A stretch of 60,745 nucleotides of DNA from JBBQFC01 sp038321615 (GCA_038321615.1 JBBQFC010000015.1:1-60745); one strand, 5' to 3'; shown: positions 25,496-34,180, numbered from the stretch's first letter. Made by a program: numbers and translations. Notes: generated by a model from the letters alone, not told the origin.

Positions 25496-26182
25496 TTACT
25501 CGACCCGCCATTTCCCAGTCTTATTGGGTGTTTGTAAAGCCGATTCGAGCATGGACAAGAAACTTTTTCGTGGAACGAATTCAGCACCAAAGCGCTCAAG
25601 GTGTTGGGTGTATACCTGGCAATCGATCCATTGAAAGTCTTTATCCCTAAGCCAGTGGCAGAGCTTTACGAAGGCTATCTTTGATGCGTTCGGCTCGATG
25701 GTAAACATACTTTCTCCGAAAAATGCCGAGCCCATGCTCACGCCATAAAGGCCAGCGATCAAGCGGCCTTCGAGCCATATTTCAGCACTGTGTGCCAATC
25801 CCATTTTATGCAGATTCTTGTAAGCCGCGCTCATGTGGGTGGTAATCCAGGTGCCGTTTTGGCCATGTCGAGGTATGGCCGCGCAGGCATCTATCACCTC
25901 ATCGAAAGCCGTGTCGAGCCGAAACTCATACTCCGGCCGCTTGAGGAAGGGCTTCAGGCTTCTCGGCACTTTCAGATTTTCGATAGGCAAAACGAAACGC
26001 GGGTCGGGACTCCACCAGAGCACGGGATCGCCATCGTTAAACCAAGGAAAAATACCCGATCTATAGGCCAAAATCAACCAATCTTCGCGCAATTGACCAC
26101 CTACAGCGAGCAGACCATCGCGCGATGCTTTTCGGGCGGGTGGAAACGCCATGTGGTAAGGATCTAATTCATAAACAGGCAT
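25496..26182 (-). CDS. aat: leucyl/phenylalanyl-tRNA--protein transferase
   Basis: Adds Leu or Phe from charged tRNA to N-terminal Arg or Lys of proteins, marking them for ClpAP (N-degron pathway). The 228-residue product shows FPPARKASRDGLLAVGGQL, YRSGIFPWFNDGDPVLWWSP and AHSAEIWLEGRLIAGLYGVS, with GSAFFGESMF near 155: the complete family signature. I start at ATG 26182 (MPVYELDPY); an upstream in-frame start at 26317 would reach into the divergent Nudix gene. GATTTTTG lies 4 bases before this ATG. Confidence 0.96.
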   Translation of the reverse strand: MPVYELDPYHMAFPPARKASRDGLLAVGGQLREDWLILAYRSGIFPWFNDGDPVLWWSPDPRFVLPIENLKVPRSLKPFLKRPEYEFRLDTAFDEVIDACAAIPRHGQNGTWITTHMSAAYKNLHKMGLAHSAEIWLEGRLIAGLYGVSMGSAFFGESMFTIEPNASKIAFVKLCHWLRDKDFQWIDCQVYTQHLERFGAEFVPRKSFLSMLESALQTPNKTGKWRVE

Positions 26183-26186
26183 AGGG

Positions 26187-26218
26187 CAAAAATCAGAAGA
26201 TAATCCTTTGTATTTTCG
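26187..26218. promoter_or_regulatory. back-to-back promoters of aat and the Nudix gene
   Basis: Only 41 bases separate the two starts. On the plus strand TATTTTCG (26211-26218) ends 5 bases before the Nudix TTG. On the minus strand GATTTTTG (26194-26187) ends 4 bases before the aat ATG. Each differs from TAnnTTTG at one position. Both transcripts would be leaderless and their polymerase footprints would overlap. Confidence 0.5.
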
Positions 26219-26223
26219 AAGGC

Positions 26224-26850
26224 TTGGAAGAATTGCTTGAAAAATTGTGGATGAGCCTCGAAAGGCCCCTTCCCGGATGGGATGCCCAGCGGTTGATGAT
26301 GAATTACAACCGGCCAAAACCGGAAGATATTGACCAGTTCGACCCCGATGCGCGGAAAGGTGCCGTCTTAGCCTTGCTCTATCCGAAAGATGGCGAGCCG
26401 CATATTTTGCTCACCCTGCGCCACGTTTATAAAGGCATACACAGCGGGCAGGTTAGTTTTCCCGGGGGCTCTGTGGAAGCGGGCGATCAAACCTTGTGGG
26501 GCACTGCTTTGCGCGAAGCTGAAGAAGAAACGGGGCTCGATCCCGATGGGGTGCATTTATTGCGCGAACTCACGAAGGTGTACATTCCGCCCAGCCGATT
26601 TTTGGTCACTCCATTTTTGGCTTATTGCGACACACCACCTGAAATGCGAGCCGATCCTTTTGAGGTGCAGCGGATTATCGAAGCTCCCTTCCGCTTTTTT
26701 ACCGATACGAAAAACCGCTTGGAAAAATTGATGACAATTGCCGGTTACAACAAAGAGATCAGCGTGAAATATTTCGATGTGGATGGGGAAACCGTTTGGG
26801 GCGCTACGGCCATGATCTTGAGCGAAATAGTGACCCTAGCCGAAAGCTAA
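26224..26850 (+). CDS. Nudix hydrolase, CoA pyrophosphatase type
   Basis: A 208-residue Nudix protein. The Nudix box is PGGSVEAGDQTLWGTALREA followed by EEETGLD. Just before it lies the CoA-pyrophosphatase signature, LLTLRHVYKGIHSGQVSFPGG in outline (LLTxR, HxGQVxFPGG). It probably cleaves CoA, acetyl-CoA or oxidised CoA to 4'-phosphopantetheine and 3',5'-ADP. The TTG start at 26224 is supported by the -7 box 5 bases upstream; an ATG at 26251 is the alternative. It ends with a 4-base overlap onto the convergent fabI. Confidence 0.92.
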   Translation: MEELLEKLWMSLERPLPGWDAQRLMMNYNRPKPEDIDQFDPDARKGAVLALLYPKDGEPHILLTLRHVYKGIHSGQVSFPGGSVEAGDQTLWGTALREAEEETGLDPDGVHLLRELTKVYIPPSRFLVTPFLAYCDTPPEMRADPFEVQRIIEAPFRFFTDTKNRLEKLMTIAGYNKEISVKYFDVDGETVWGATAMILSEIVTLAES

Positions 26851-27677
26851 ACTTCCGTGTTCGGTGCCCGGAAGCGATCGATTACCTTATCGGATACACC
26901 CGTGAAGCTGAACCCTCCATCGTGGAAAAGGTTTTGCATGGTGACGTAGCGCGTTAAATCACTAAACATCGCAATGACATAATCGGCGCAGGCTACCGCA
27001 TCGGCGTTGCCAAGAGGGCTCATATCGTCAGCGTAGCTTACGAATTCGTTAAAACCTTTCACGCCACTCCCAGCGGTAGTAAACGTTGGCGACTGCGAAA
27101 TGGTATTGATCCGCACTTTGCGTTTCACGCCGTAATGGTAACCAAAGCTGCGCGAAATGGACTCTAATAGCGACTTGGCATCGGCCATATCATTGTAATC
27201 GGGAAATACCCGCTGAGCGGCAATATAGGTAAGCGCCACCACGGAACCCCAGTCGCTTATGGCATCTTTGGCGAAAGCCGTATGCAAAACACGGTGAAGG
27301 CTCATGGCCGAAATATCCATCGTCTTGTGATAGAAATCGTAATTCGTATCGGTGTAGTGCTTGGACTTGCGCACATTGGGCGACATCCCGATGGAGTGAA
27401 GCACAAAATCAACCTTTCCGCCGAAATGCTCCATCGACTGATCGAACAAAGCCGAAAGATCGTCCATACTCGTTGCATCGGCGCCAATAACAGGTGCATT
27501 TCCGCAGCGCTTCGCCAATTCGTTAATCTCTCCCATTCGCATGGCAATCGGAGCATTCGTAAGCACCAATTCCGCACCCTGCGCATGCGCTCTTTCGGCC
27601 ACCTTCCAGGCGATCGACATTTCGTTGAGCGCACCGAAAATAATACCTTTTTTACCTTTAAGCAGATTTTGAGACAT
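26847..27677 (-). CDS. fabI: enoyl-[acyl-carrier-protein] reductase (NADH)
   Basis: Last reduction of the type II fatty-acid elongation cycle. The 276-residue product has the short-chain dehydrogenase fold: GALNEMSIAWKVAERAHAQG for nucleotide binding near 16, LHSIGMSPN near 92 and the FabI catalytic pair in DYNDMADAK (Tyr, six residues, Lys). SPTFTTAGSGVKGF near 195 is the substrate loop. TATCTTTG lies 23 bases before the ATG, so it has its own promoter although recN is 52 bases upstream on the same strand. Confidence 0.96.
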   Translation of the reverse strand: MSQNLLKGKKGIIFGALNEMSIAWKVAERAHAQGAELVLTNAPIAMRMGEINELAKRCGNAPVIGADATSMDDLSALFDQSMEHFGGKVDFVLHSIGMSPNVRKSKHYTDTNYDFYHKTMDISAMSLHRVLHTAFAKDAISDWGSVVALTYIAAQRVFPDYNDMADAKSLLESISRSFGYHYGVKRKVRINTISQSPTFTTAGSGVKGFNEFVSYADDMSPLGNADAVACADYVIAMFSDLTRYVTMQNLFHDGGFSFTGVSDKVIDRFRAPNTEV

Positions 27678-27700
27678 GGGAAATGATTATGTGAAGGCGG

Positions 27701-27708
27701 CAAAGATA
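27701..27708 (-). promoter_or_regulatory. -7 box of fabI
   Basis: TATCTTTG on the minus strand, a full TAnnTTTG match, in the 52-base gap between recN and fabI; implies a leader of about 20 bases. Confidence 0.6.
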
Positions 27709-27729
27709 AAAAAATGCCTATGGTATAGA

Positions 27730-29388
27730 TTAAGGTGCTTGGAGAAGCTCCCGTGCATTGGCGAGAGCTGCGTCGGAAGTCTTAGCGCCACTCAGCATTT
27801 GTGCAATTTCAACCACCCGCTCTTCGCTCTGCAGCCTGTCGATATGAGTGGTGGTTTGACCGGCAGAGATGCGCTTGTGAACTTTAAAGTGAGCCCCTCC
27901 GCGAGATGCGATTTGGGGTAAATGCGTGATGGCAACTAATTGCGAACCCTTGGCCATTTCCCACATAATTTCGCCCATGGCATGCGCCACTTCGCCGGAA
28001 ACTCCAGAATCGATTTCATCGAAGATTAGAGTGCGTGAGCTATAACGCTCAGCAGACGTTTTTTTGATGGCAAGCATAAGGCGGGAGAGCTCGCCGCCGG
28101 AAGCCACCTTCTTCAAGGTGGCAGGTGGATGACCGGGATTGGCACTAAATAATAGAGCGAAATCATCTAATCCATCCATCTCAGGATCAGAAGTTTTTGA
28201 AAATTCAAATCCTACTTTCGCCTGTTTCATATTGAGCTTGGTCAAAATGGATTCGATCGATTTTACAAACTTGGGTAGAGCTGTTTTGCGATGAGCTGTA
28301 AGGGCACCGCCTGCCGCCAAAAGCAATTCCCACTTTGCCGATTGCTCGCCTTTTAATTTTTCGAGTACATCGTCCAAACCGGCGTAAGCGGTATCTTTTG
28401 CTTGGAGATCAGCTTCCATGGCCAACAGGCCTTCGACCCCCTTTACATGATATTTTTGCTCAAGCCGAAATACCACCGTGCGCAATTCGTCCAACTCGGC
28501 CATTCGCGCTGGATTGAGCTCTACACCTTCGGCTTGGAGACTCATACCGCGGGCGATATCCGAAAGCTCAATGAACACAGACTCCACGCGCTCGCTCCAT
28601 TCGCGGTAAGCTGAGCCATACCTTGTCAATTCGCGAAGCTGATCGCGCAAGGTCTTTAGAATGGATAACACTGGTTGCTCGCCTTCCGATAAGAGCTGAA
28701 GATTACCTTCGAGCACTTCGCGTATTTGCTCCGCATGAGCCAGACCTTGGTATTCTTCTTCCAAAAGCTGCTCATCAATACCAGAAAGTCTAGCTGCGCT
28801 AAATTCTTGGAGCTGGAAAGCCACAAACTCGCTTTCGCGCAGGGCATCTTGGCGCCGCTTCTCCAGTTCTTGAATGGCGGAATTGATGCGCTTAAAATCT
28901 TTGTAATGCGCGCGATATGACTTCAAGAGCGAATCGCTGTTGGCATATTGATCGAGCATCTTGAGTTGAAAACCAGGATCGTTAATCTGAATAGTTTGAT
29001 GCTGCGAGTGGATATCGATGAGCATCATACCCAACTCCTTTAATTCTTGAAGATTAACCGGCGTATCGTTTATAAAAGCACGCGATTTCCCATTGGCTGT
29101 AATTTCGCGTCGCAGGGTTGCGGAACCTTCAAAATCCAGGTCATTTGCATCGAAAAAAGCTTTGGTTTCATCGGCCAATTGGGTGAAGGTTCCTTCCACT
29201 ATGCACTTTACCTGCCCTTCTTGCACTACGCGGATATCTGCTCTGTCGCCGATGATAAGCCCAATGGCTCCCAAAACGATTGATTTCCCACTTCCGGTTT
29301 CGCCTGTTAACATATTTAAGCCTGCTTCGAGCTGAATATCAAGCGACTCGATAAGGGCGTAATTGGAAATAGAAAGCTGGCTCAGCAT
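27730..29388 (-). CDS. recN: DNA repair protein RecN
   Basis: SMC-like ATPase for double-strand-break repair, 552 residues (usual 550-560). Walker A is GETGSGKS at 29-36. A coiled-coil arm covers about 150-370 (LEKRRQDALRESEFVAFQLQ and later). The ABC signature LKKVASGGELSRLMLAI is near 440, and Walker B LIFDEIDSGVSGEVA near 467. AATCTTTG ends 4 bases before the ATG, again nearly leaderless. It belongs to the minus-strand series bamD-rpoZ-coaBC-porD-recN, a conserved Bacteroidota gene order. Confidence 0.96.
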   Translation of the reverse strand: MLSQLSISNYALIESLDIQLEAGLNMLTGETGSGKSIVLGAIGLIIGDRADIRVVQEGQVKCIVEGTFTQLADETKAFFDANDLDFEGSATLRREITANGKSRAFINDTPVNLQELKELGMMLIDIHSQHQTIQINDPGFQLKMLDQYANSDSLLKSYRAHYKDFKRINSAIQELEKRRQDALRESEFVAFQLQEFSAARLSGIDEQLLEEEYQGLAHAEQIREVLEGNLQLLSEGEQPVLSILKTLRDQLRELTRYGSAYREWSERVESVFIELSDIARGMSLQAEGVELNPARMAELDELRTVVFRLEQKYHVKGVEGLLAMEADLQAKDTAYAGLDDVLEKLKGEQSAKWELLLAAGGALTAHRKTALPKFVKSIESILTKLNMKQAKVGFEFSKTSDPEMDGLDDFALLFSANPGHPPATLKKVASGGELSRLMLAIKKTSAERYSSRTLIFDEIDSGVSGEVAHAMGEIMWEMAKGSQLVAITHLPQIASRGGAHFKVHKRISAGQTTTHIDRLQSEERVVEIAQMLSGAKTSDAALANARELLQAP

Positions 29389-29392
29389 ACCG

Positions 29393-29400
29393 CAAAGATT
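29393..29400 (-). promoter_or_regulatory. -7 box of recN
   Basis: AATCTTTG on the minus strand, one mismatch to TAnnTTTG, ending 4 bases before the recN ATG. Preceded by a further T, so TAATCTTTG with one extra spacer base is an alternative reading. Confidence 0.4.
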
Positions 29401-29466
29401 ACGAAAAGCTAGGCAGAGTTTTTAAGCAATTTGCGCAATCATTTCACGCTTGGGCATAGAAGAGCT

Positions 29467-30372
29467 TTATTTGCCCTTTTGCATCCGTTCGTATTTTGGC
29501 AGATTACCCGGATCCACCTTCACAAGCAATTCATAGGCTTGGTTGCGCTCGGGAGCTGGTGCCTCTTTGAAAATATTGACCAATTCGTCGCTTTTCGCAA
29601 GAAAGAATTGCTGCGTGTTGTAGGAGAGTGGCTTGATCTGATGAATGCTATTAAAATTTTCAAGACTTGATAAAATCTGCTGGCGCCCTTGAACGGTTTT
29701 ATCGCTCATAATATCCAGCCCCGATCGGTGGTAGGTGTAAAAAGTCTCACGGAGTGGTTCAAACGTTTTGTGAAGCATATCCTGCACTAACCAATATCGA
29801 TTTTTGTCGCCTTCAAAAGCCTTCCAACCGGGGGCATTGGAAACCTGAGCGGCTTGAACGATACGCTGAGCTTGCTGAAAGTATTGTGTTCCTCCTTTCG
29901 GACTGAAGGTGTCATAGTCATAACCAATGATCATGTACGCGTAAAAAGCCAAAACGGAAACTAAGTTATTGCTGAACTGATCTGGATTGAAATTATACTG
30001 CGTATTTTGGAAGTACTCGAATACTACGCTCCCATCGCGGATATTCATGATAGGCGATTCGTAATCGCTGTTGAGCACAGGCCTGGTACTGATTATTTGT
30101 ATTTCGGCGACATAGGTATTTGAAGTGGCACGACCTTCCGTGATCTGCACAATCATACTGCAATCTATACGCTCTTCGATGCTGAATAAATCGGTAGTCC
30201 ACCGGCGATTATTCATGAACTCATAAATATCTTCTCTCATCTGCTCAAAAATGGCGGGGTTTACGCCTTGCACCTGGGGGTAGATTACATCGACCTGACA
30301 ATTTATTTCCTGCGCCTGGGTGGGCAATGACAGGCAAATTAGCGCAAGTATGGAGAGTAGACAGTGTTTCAT
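29467..30372 (-). CDS. porD: type IX secretion protein PorD (DUF4835)
   Basis: A 301-residue exported protein: signal peptide MKHCLLSILALICLSLPTQA, then EINCQVDVIYPQVQGVNPAIF near 21, SIEERIDCSMIVQITEGRAT near 64, FAYMIIGYDYDTFSPKGG-like FYAYMIIGYDYDTFSPKGG near 142 and NKYERM-type end LPKYERMQKGK. These are hallmarks of DUF4835, named PorD for its link to type IX secretion in Porphyromonas; its molecular role is not settled. Its start overlaps the coaBC stop (ATGA). Presence of T9SS cargo in this window fits. Confidence 0.92.
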   Translation of the reverse strand: MKHCLLSILALICLSLPTQAQEINCQVDVIYPQVQGVNPAIFEQMREDIYEFMNNRRWTTDLFSIEERIDCSMIVQITEGRATSNTYVAEIQIISTRPVLNSDYESPIMNIRDGSVVFEYFQNTQYNFNPDQFSNNLVSVLAFYAYMIIGYDYDTFSPKGGTQYFQQAQRIVQAAQVSNAPGWKAFEGDKNRYWLVQDMLHKTFEPLRETFYTYHRSGLDIMSDKTVQGRQQILSSLENFNSIHQIKPLSYNTQQFFLAKSDELVNIFKEAPAPERNQAYELLVKVDPGNLPKYERMQKGK

Positions 30373-31568
30373 TTAAGCTGTTCCGAAAGGTAGGTTATAA
30401 TATCTTTTGCCACATCGGCTTTTGATTTTAACTCCATTACTTCGGTTTTATTGTGGGTTACAAAGGTAACTTTATTCGTATCAAAGCCGAAAGTTGCTCC
30501 TGCATCGCGGGTGGAGTTAAGCACAATAAGGTCGCAGTTTTTCTTCACAAGCTTCTTGCGGGCGTTCTCCACTTCATTCTCCGTTTCTAAAGCGAAGCCA
30601 ATAAGGAATTGATGGGCTTTGATTTCACCCAATTTTTTTAAGATATCCGGCGTTTCTTCAAGATCAATAACAGTTTTGGCCAGATCCTTTTTAATCTTCT
30701 CTGTCGCCGCGACTTTTGGTCGAAAATCGGCAACTGCCGCCGAAAGGATGGCGCAATGCGCTTCAGCGAAGTGCGCCAAAGTGGCATCGTACATTTCCTG
30801 AGCCGATTGCACGTGTATCACATCTATACCTCTTGGAGCGACGATTGAAACCGGGCCGCTGATGAGGGTAACTTGCGCTCCCATTCCGCGTGCAGCTTCG
30901 GCAATGGCGTAACCCATTTTACCAGAACTGTGGTTGCTCAGGTAGCGCACCGGGTCAATGGCTTCGCGGGTGGGCCCGGCGGTAATCAACACTTTCTTTC
31001 CAGCTAAAGGGGCTGTTGAACTCAGATGGCTATTAATGAACCGTACTATTTCATCGGGCTCTTCTAAGCGCCCTCGACCTTCTAGGCCGCTTGCCAGTGC
31101 GCCACTCGCCGAAGGAATTTGGATATTACCACGCGACTCTAATAAAGTTATATTTGCCTGGTTTGCAGCATGATCGTGCATATCGAGATCCATGGCCGGA
31201 GCAAAGTAAACCGGACAGCGCGCGCTCAGATAAACAGTTAAAAGTAAATTATCAGAAGCTCCCGTTGCCATCTTCGCCAAGGTATTAGCCGAAGCTGGAG
31301 CGATGAGGTATAAGTCGGCCCAGAGGCCAAGCTCGACGTGATTATTCCAAGTACCCAGATCCTTGTCGGCTATTAAAGCGTCGAGCACGGGCTTTTTACT
31401 CAGGGTGCCTAGGGTGAGCGGAGTTACAAAATCGCGTGCCGACGGGGTAAGAATCACCTGTACTTCGGCGCCGAGTTTCACAAGTTCCCTAACGATAAAA
31501 GCCGCTTTGTAAGCGGCTATGCTGGCGGTAACGCCTAAAAGTACACGCTTGCCTCGGAGCAAGTTCAT
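30369..31568 (-). CDS. coaBC: bifunctional CoaBC (phosphopantothenoylcysteine decarboxylase/synthase)
   Basis: Two consecutive steps of coenzyme A synthesis in one 399-residue protein. The N-terminal CoaC flavoprotein (1-180) has GVTASIAAYKA, NNHVELGLWADLYLIAPASA with the active-site His, and SARCPVYFAPAMDLDMH. The C-terminal CoaB part has KVLITAGPTREAIDPVRYLS, NHSSGKMGYAIAEAA and LIGFALETENEVENARKKL. The start lies 3 bases after rpoZ and the stop overlaps porD, so it is in the middle of an operon. Confidence 0.97.
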   Translation of the reverse strand: MNLLRGKRVLLGVTASIAAYKAAFIVRELVKLGAEVQVILTPSARDFVTPLTLGTLSKKPVLDALIADKDLGTWNNHVELGLWADLYLIAPASANTLAKMATGASDNLLLTVYLSARCPVYFAPAMDLDMHDHAANQANITLLESRGNIQIPSASGALASGLEGRGRLEEPDEIVRFINSHLSSTAPLAGKKVLITAGPTREAIDPVRYLSNHSSGKMGYAIAEAARGMGAQVTLISGPVSIVAPRGIDVIHVQSAQEMYDATLAHFAEAHCAILSAAVADFRPKVAATEKIKKDLAKTVIDLEETPDILKKLGEIKAHQFLIGFALETENEVENARKKLVKKNCDLIVLNSTRDAGATFGFDTNKVTFVTHNKTEVMELKSKADVAKDIITYLSEQLK

Positions 31569-31571
31569 AAA

Positions 31572-31910
31572 TTATTCTGCTTTGGGCTCTTCAACAGGCT
31601 CTATTCTGCGAACGTAGATTTCGTCATCGAGCATCTCTTGTAGGGCTATGGCATGCGGCTTTGGAAGGCGCTCGTAAAATTTCGAAATCTCAATTTGCTC
31701 CCGATTTTCAAACACTTCTTCCAAATTGTCTTGCGTAGTGGCAAACTCCTGAAGTTTAGAGCTGAGTTCTTCTTTCAATTCCTGACCAATTTGATTGGCG
31801 CGCTTTGAAAGAATTGCGATAGACTGGTAAATATTGCCAGTGTTCTTCTCAAGCAATTTCACATCGCGTGTTTCGGTAGAGCGTGAAGCGGTGGTGTTCT
31901 TAAAATTCAT
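31572..31910 (-). CDS. rpoZ: DNA-directed RNA polymerase subunit omega
   Basis: A 112-residue omega subunit of the Bacteroidota form: GNIYQSIAILSKRANQIGQEL is the conserved helix pair that wraps the beta' C terminus. It is followed by LSSKLQEFATTQDNLEEVFENREQ-type sequence and an acidic tail. It lies between bamD (9 bases) and coaBC (3 bases), the standard position in this phylum. Confidence 0.92.
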   Translation of the reverse strand: MNFKNTTASRSTETRDVKLLEKNTGNIYQSIAILSKRANQIGQELKEELSSKLQEFATTQDNLEEVFENREQIEISKFYERLPKPHAIALQEMLDDEIYVRRIEPVEEPKAE

Positions 31911-31919
31911 GTGGGCTGA

Positions 31920-32711
31920 TTAAAATTTCATTTTCTGAAGCTCTCGAACCGCGTTGGCGTAAAAAACTTCAGCTTCTTTAACGTAGGCACTTTCTCCGTA
32001 AGAGTCTACAAATTTATGGTAATTCTCGATAGTATCGTTGAGTCGCTCTTCTTTTTTCGTGTCAATGCTCTTTATAGCCAATAGATAAGAGCTTTTCACT
32101 ACCAAAAATTCGATCTCTTCGCGGTGTGGACTGTCTGGAAAGTCGCGCAGCATATTCTTCAAGGCTACGGCTGCGCTTTTATAATTCTCGGTGGTGTAAT
32201 ACAATTTAGCGTTGTCGAATGCCTTTTTCTCCAATTTTAGTCGGAGTTCGGCAATCATGGTATTGGTGCTATCTTTGAGAGCGGTGGTGGGAAAACGATC
32301 GAGAAAAAGCTGAAATTCACTAATAGCTTGGTCTGTATCGCTTTGGTCGAGACTCGTCTTCGGACTGTTCAGATAGCTACAATAAGCGCTTCGGAAAAAG
32401 GCTTCTTCGGCTTTCTCGCTAGCGGGGTAGGATTTCGCGAAATTCTTATAATAATAGTTCGCGAAATAGTAATCCTTAATTTTAAAGTGACAGTTGGCAA
32501 TGTAGTAATGCACTTCCTCGCTTCTCGCTGTGCCGCGAAATAAGGTACCAAGCTCATCAAATAGTGAGAGCGCCTTTTGGTATTCGCCCGCATCATAATA
32601 TTCCTTGGCTTTGGAATACTTAAGCTCCACATCGGTACTCTTAAGCACCTTGGTGTACTCCGAGCAGGCACCAAAAACGAAAATAAGGGCAAAAAAGGCG
32701 AGAAGTCTCAA
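31920..32711 (-). CDS. bamD: outer-membrane assembly lipoprotein BamD
   Basis: Lipoprotein of the BAM complex that inserts barrels in the outer membrane. With TTG 32711 as start the 263-residue product begins MRLLAFFALIFVFGAC, a compact lipoprotein signal. TPR-like helices follow (LKYSKAKEYYDAGEYQKALSL, YIANCHFKIKDYYFANYYYK, DTDQAISEFQLFLDRFPTT). A more upstream ATG at 32786 would put TATCTTTG (32742-32735) inside the gene, so I prefer the TTG, which leaves a 23-base leader. It heads the operon bamD-rpoZ-coaBC-porD(-recN). Confidence 0.9.
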   Translation of the reverse strand: MRLLAFFALIFVFGACSEYTKVLKSTDVELKYSKAKEYYDAGEYQKALSLFDELGTLFRGTARSEEVHYYIANCHFKIKDYYFANYYYKNFAKSYPASEKAEEAFFRSAYCSYLNSPKTSLDQSDTDQAISEFQLFLDRFPTTALKDSTNTMIAELRLKLEKKAFDNAKLYYTTENYKSAAVALKNMLRDFPDSPHREEIEFLVVKSSYLLAIKSIDTKKEERLNDTIENYHKFVDSYGESAYVKEAEVFYANAVRELQKMKF

Positions 32712-32734
32712 ACTGAATATTAAAAAATATCGCG

Positions 32735-32742
32735 CAAAGATA
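32735..32742 (-). promoter_or_regulatory. -7 box of bamD, decides its start
   Basis: TATCTTTG on the minus strand, full TAnnTTTG match. It lies between the possible ATG 32786 and the TTG 32711, and argues for the latter. Confidence 0.55.
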
Positions 32743-32818
32743 GCATTGTTACGACGATCGAAAAAATGATTAACGCTACTTAACAACGGGCGATTGTTCG
32801 CATTATTTTAAGCCTGTT

Positions 32819-32848
32819 TTGAGAGTCGTCAAAAAGGGAATACCTTTG
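32819..32848 (+). promoter_or_regulatory. promoter of the alpha-oxoamine synthase gene
   Basis: TTG (32819-32821), 19 bases, TACCTTTG (32841-32848): a complete Bacteroidota -33/-7 promoter, 20 bases before the ATG. It is the cleanest promoter in the window. Confidence 0.7.
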
Positions 32849-32868
32849 CAAACCGATTAAATAAACAT

Positions 32869-34119
32869 ATGCAAGATATCTTCGAAAAGATCAAAGGCAA
32901 CCGCGGGCCACTTGGCAAACACGCGAAAGAATCACACGGATACTTTACTTTTCCAAAACTAGAAGGCGACATCAGCAACAAGATGCAATTTCGCGGAAAA
33001 GAAGTGCTGGTGTGGAGTATCAACAACTATTTGGGGCTATCGAACCACCCTGAGGTGCGCAAGGTAGATGCCGAAGCCGCCGCAGAATGGGGTATGGGTT
33101 ACCCGATGGGAGCCCGTATTATGTCTGGTCAGACTTCGATGCACGAAAAGCTCGAAAGCGACCTGGCAGATTTCATGCAAAAGGACGATGCCTTTTTGTT
33201 GAATTACGGATACCAAGGTTGCCAGTCGGCTATTGAAGCACTGGTGGACCGCAACGATGTAATTGTCTACGACTCTGAGTCGCATGCGTGTATGGTAGAT
33301 GGAGTTCGTCTACACCAAGGCAAACGCTTTGTGTTTATGCACAATGATATGGCCAGCTTTGCCAAGCAATTGGAGCGCGCCAAGAATTGGGTGGGAAATA
33401 CAGGCGGTGGAATTTTGGTAGTGACCGAAGGCGTGTTTGGAATGGCCGGAGACCAGGGTAAATTAAAAGAAATAGCCGCTTTCAAGAAGGAGTATAACTT
33501 TCGATTGTTTGTAGATGATGCCCACGGCTTCGGAACTATCGGCGAGATGGGTCGCGGAGCTGGAGATGTTCAAGGCGTTCACCACGAAATAGACGTTTAT
33601 TTCGGCACGTTCGCTAAAGCGATGGCCACCATTGGTGCATTCGTAGCTGGAGAAGAGCACATCATTGAGTATCTGCGCTACAATATGCGATCGCAAACGT
33701 TCGCAAAAGCGCTGCCGATGCCCATCGTAGTGGGAGCAATCAAGCGTTTGGAGATGATGCGTAACCGTCCCGAGTTCAAAGCAAAACTTTGGGAAATAGC
33801 CGATGCCCTGCAAAAAGGCCTCAGAGATGCTGGTTTCAATATTGGGCTCACGAATTCGGCCGTTACGCCCGTATTTTTGAAAGGAACGCTCGGAGAAGCT
33901 ACCAATATCACGATGGATCTCCGCGAAAACCACGGCATATTTTGTTCCATAGTCGTTTATCCTGTGGTGCCAAAAGAAGTAATCATGCTTCGCTTAATCC
34001 CCACGGCCGTGCATACTTTGGAAGATGTGGCCTATACAATTGAGACCTTCAAGAAAATAAAAGTGAAGCTCGAAGCAGGAGAATACGAAGCTACCCGCGA
34101 AATTGTGAATTGGAAGTAA
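32869..34119 (+). CDS. alpha-oxoamine synthase (serine palmitoyltransferase-like)
   Basis: A 416-residue PLP enzyme that condenses an amino acid with an acyl thioester. The markers are NNYLGLSNHPEVR near 46, DSESHACMVDGVRLH near 138, VDDAHGFGTIGEMGRG near 220 and the Schiff-base lysine Lys250 in GTFAKAMATIGAF. In Bacteroidota such enzymes begin sphingolipid synthesis (serine plus palmitoyl-CoA) or, with cysteate, synthesis of the sulfonolipid base capnine. AKB ligase is a common misannotation. The sequence alone does not choose between serine and cysteate. It has its own promoter and terminator. Confidence 0.9.
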   Translation: MQDIFEKIKGNRGPLGKHAKESHGYFTFPKLEGDISNKMQFRGKEVLVWSINNYLGLSNHPEVRKVDAEAAAEWGMGYPMGARIMSGQTSMHEKLESDLADFMQKDDAFLLNYGYQGCQSAIEALVDRNDVIVYDSESHACMVDGVRLHQGKRFVFMHNDMASFAKQLERAKNWVGNTGGGILVVTEGVFGMAGDQGKLKEIAAFKKEYNFRLFVDDAHGFGTIGEMGRGAGDVQGVHHEIDVYFGTFAKAMATIGAFVAGEEHIIEYLRYNMRSQTFAKALPMPIVVGAIKRLEMMRNRPEFKAKLWEIADALQKGLRDAGFNIGLTNSAVTPVFLKGTLGEATNITMDLRENHGIFCSIVVYPVVPKEVIMLRLIPTAVHTLEDVAYTIETFKKIKVKLEAGEYEATREIVNWK

Positions 34120-34142
34120 CCGATTCCTATTATTATCTTGGG

Positions 34143-34176
34143 CTCCCCATGCAATAGCTTGGGGAGTTTTTTTTTT
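34143..34176 (+). terminator. terminator of the alpha-oxoamine synthase gene
   Basis: CTCCCCA (34143-34149), ten-base loop, TGGGGAG (34160-34166), then ten T. The tract ends only 4 bases before the next ATG. Confidence 0.9.
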
Positions 34177-34180
34177 GCCA

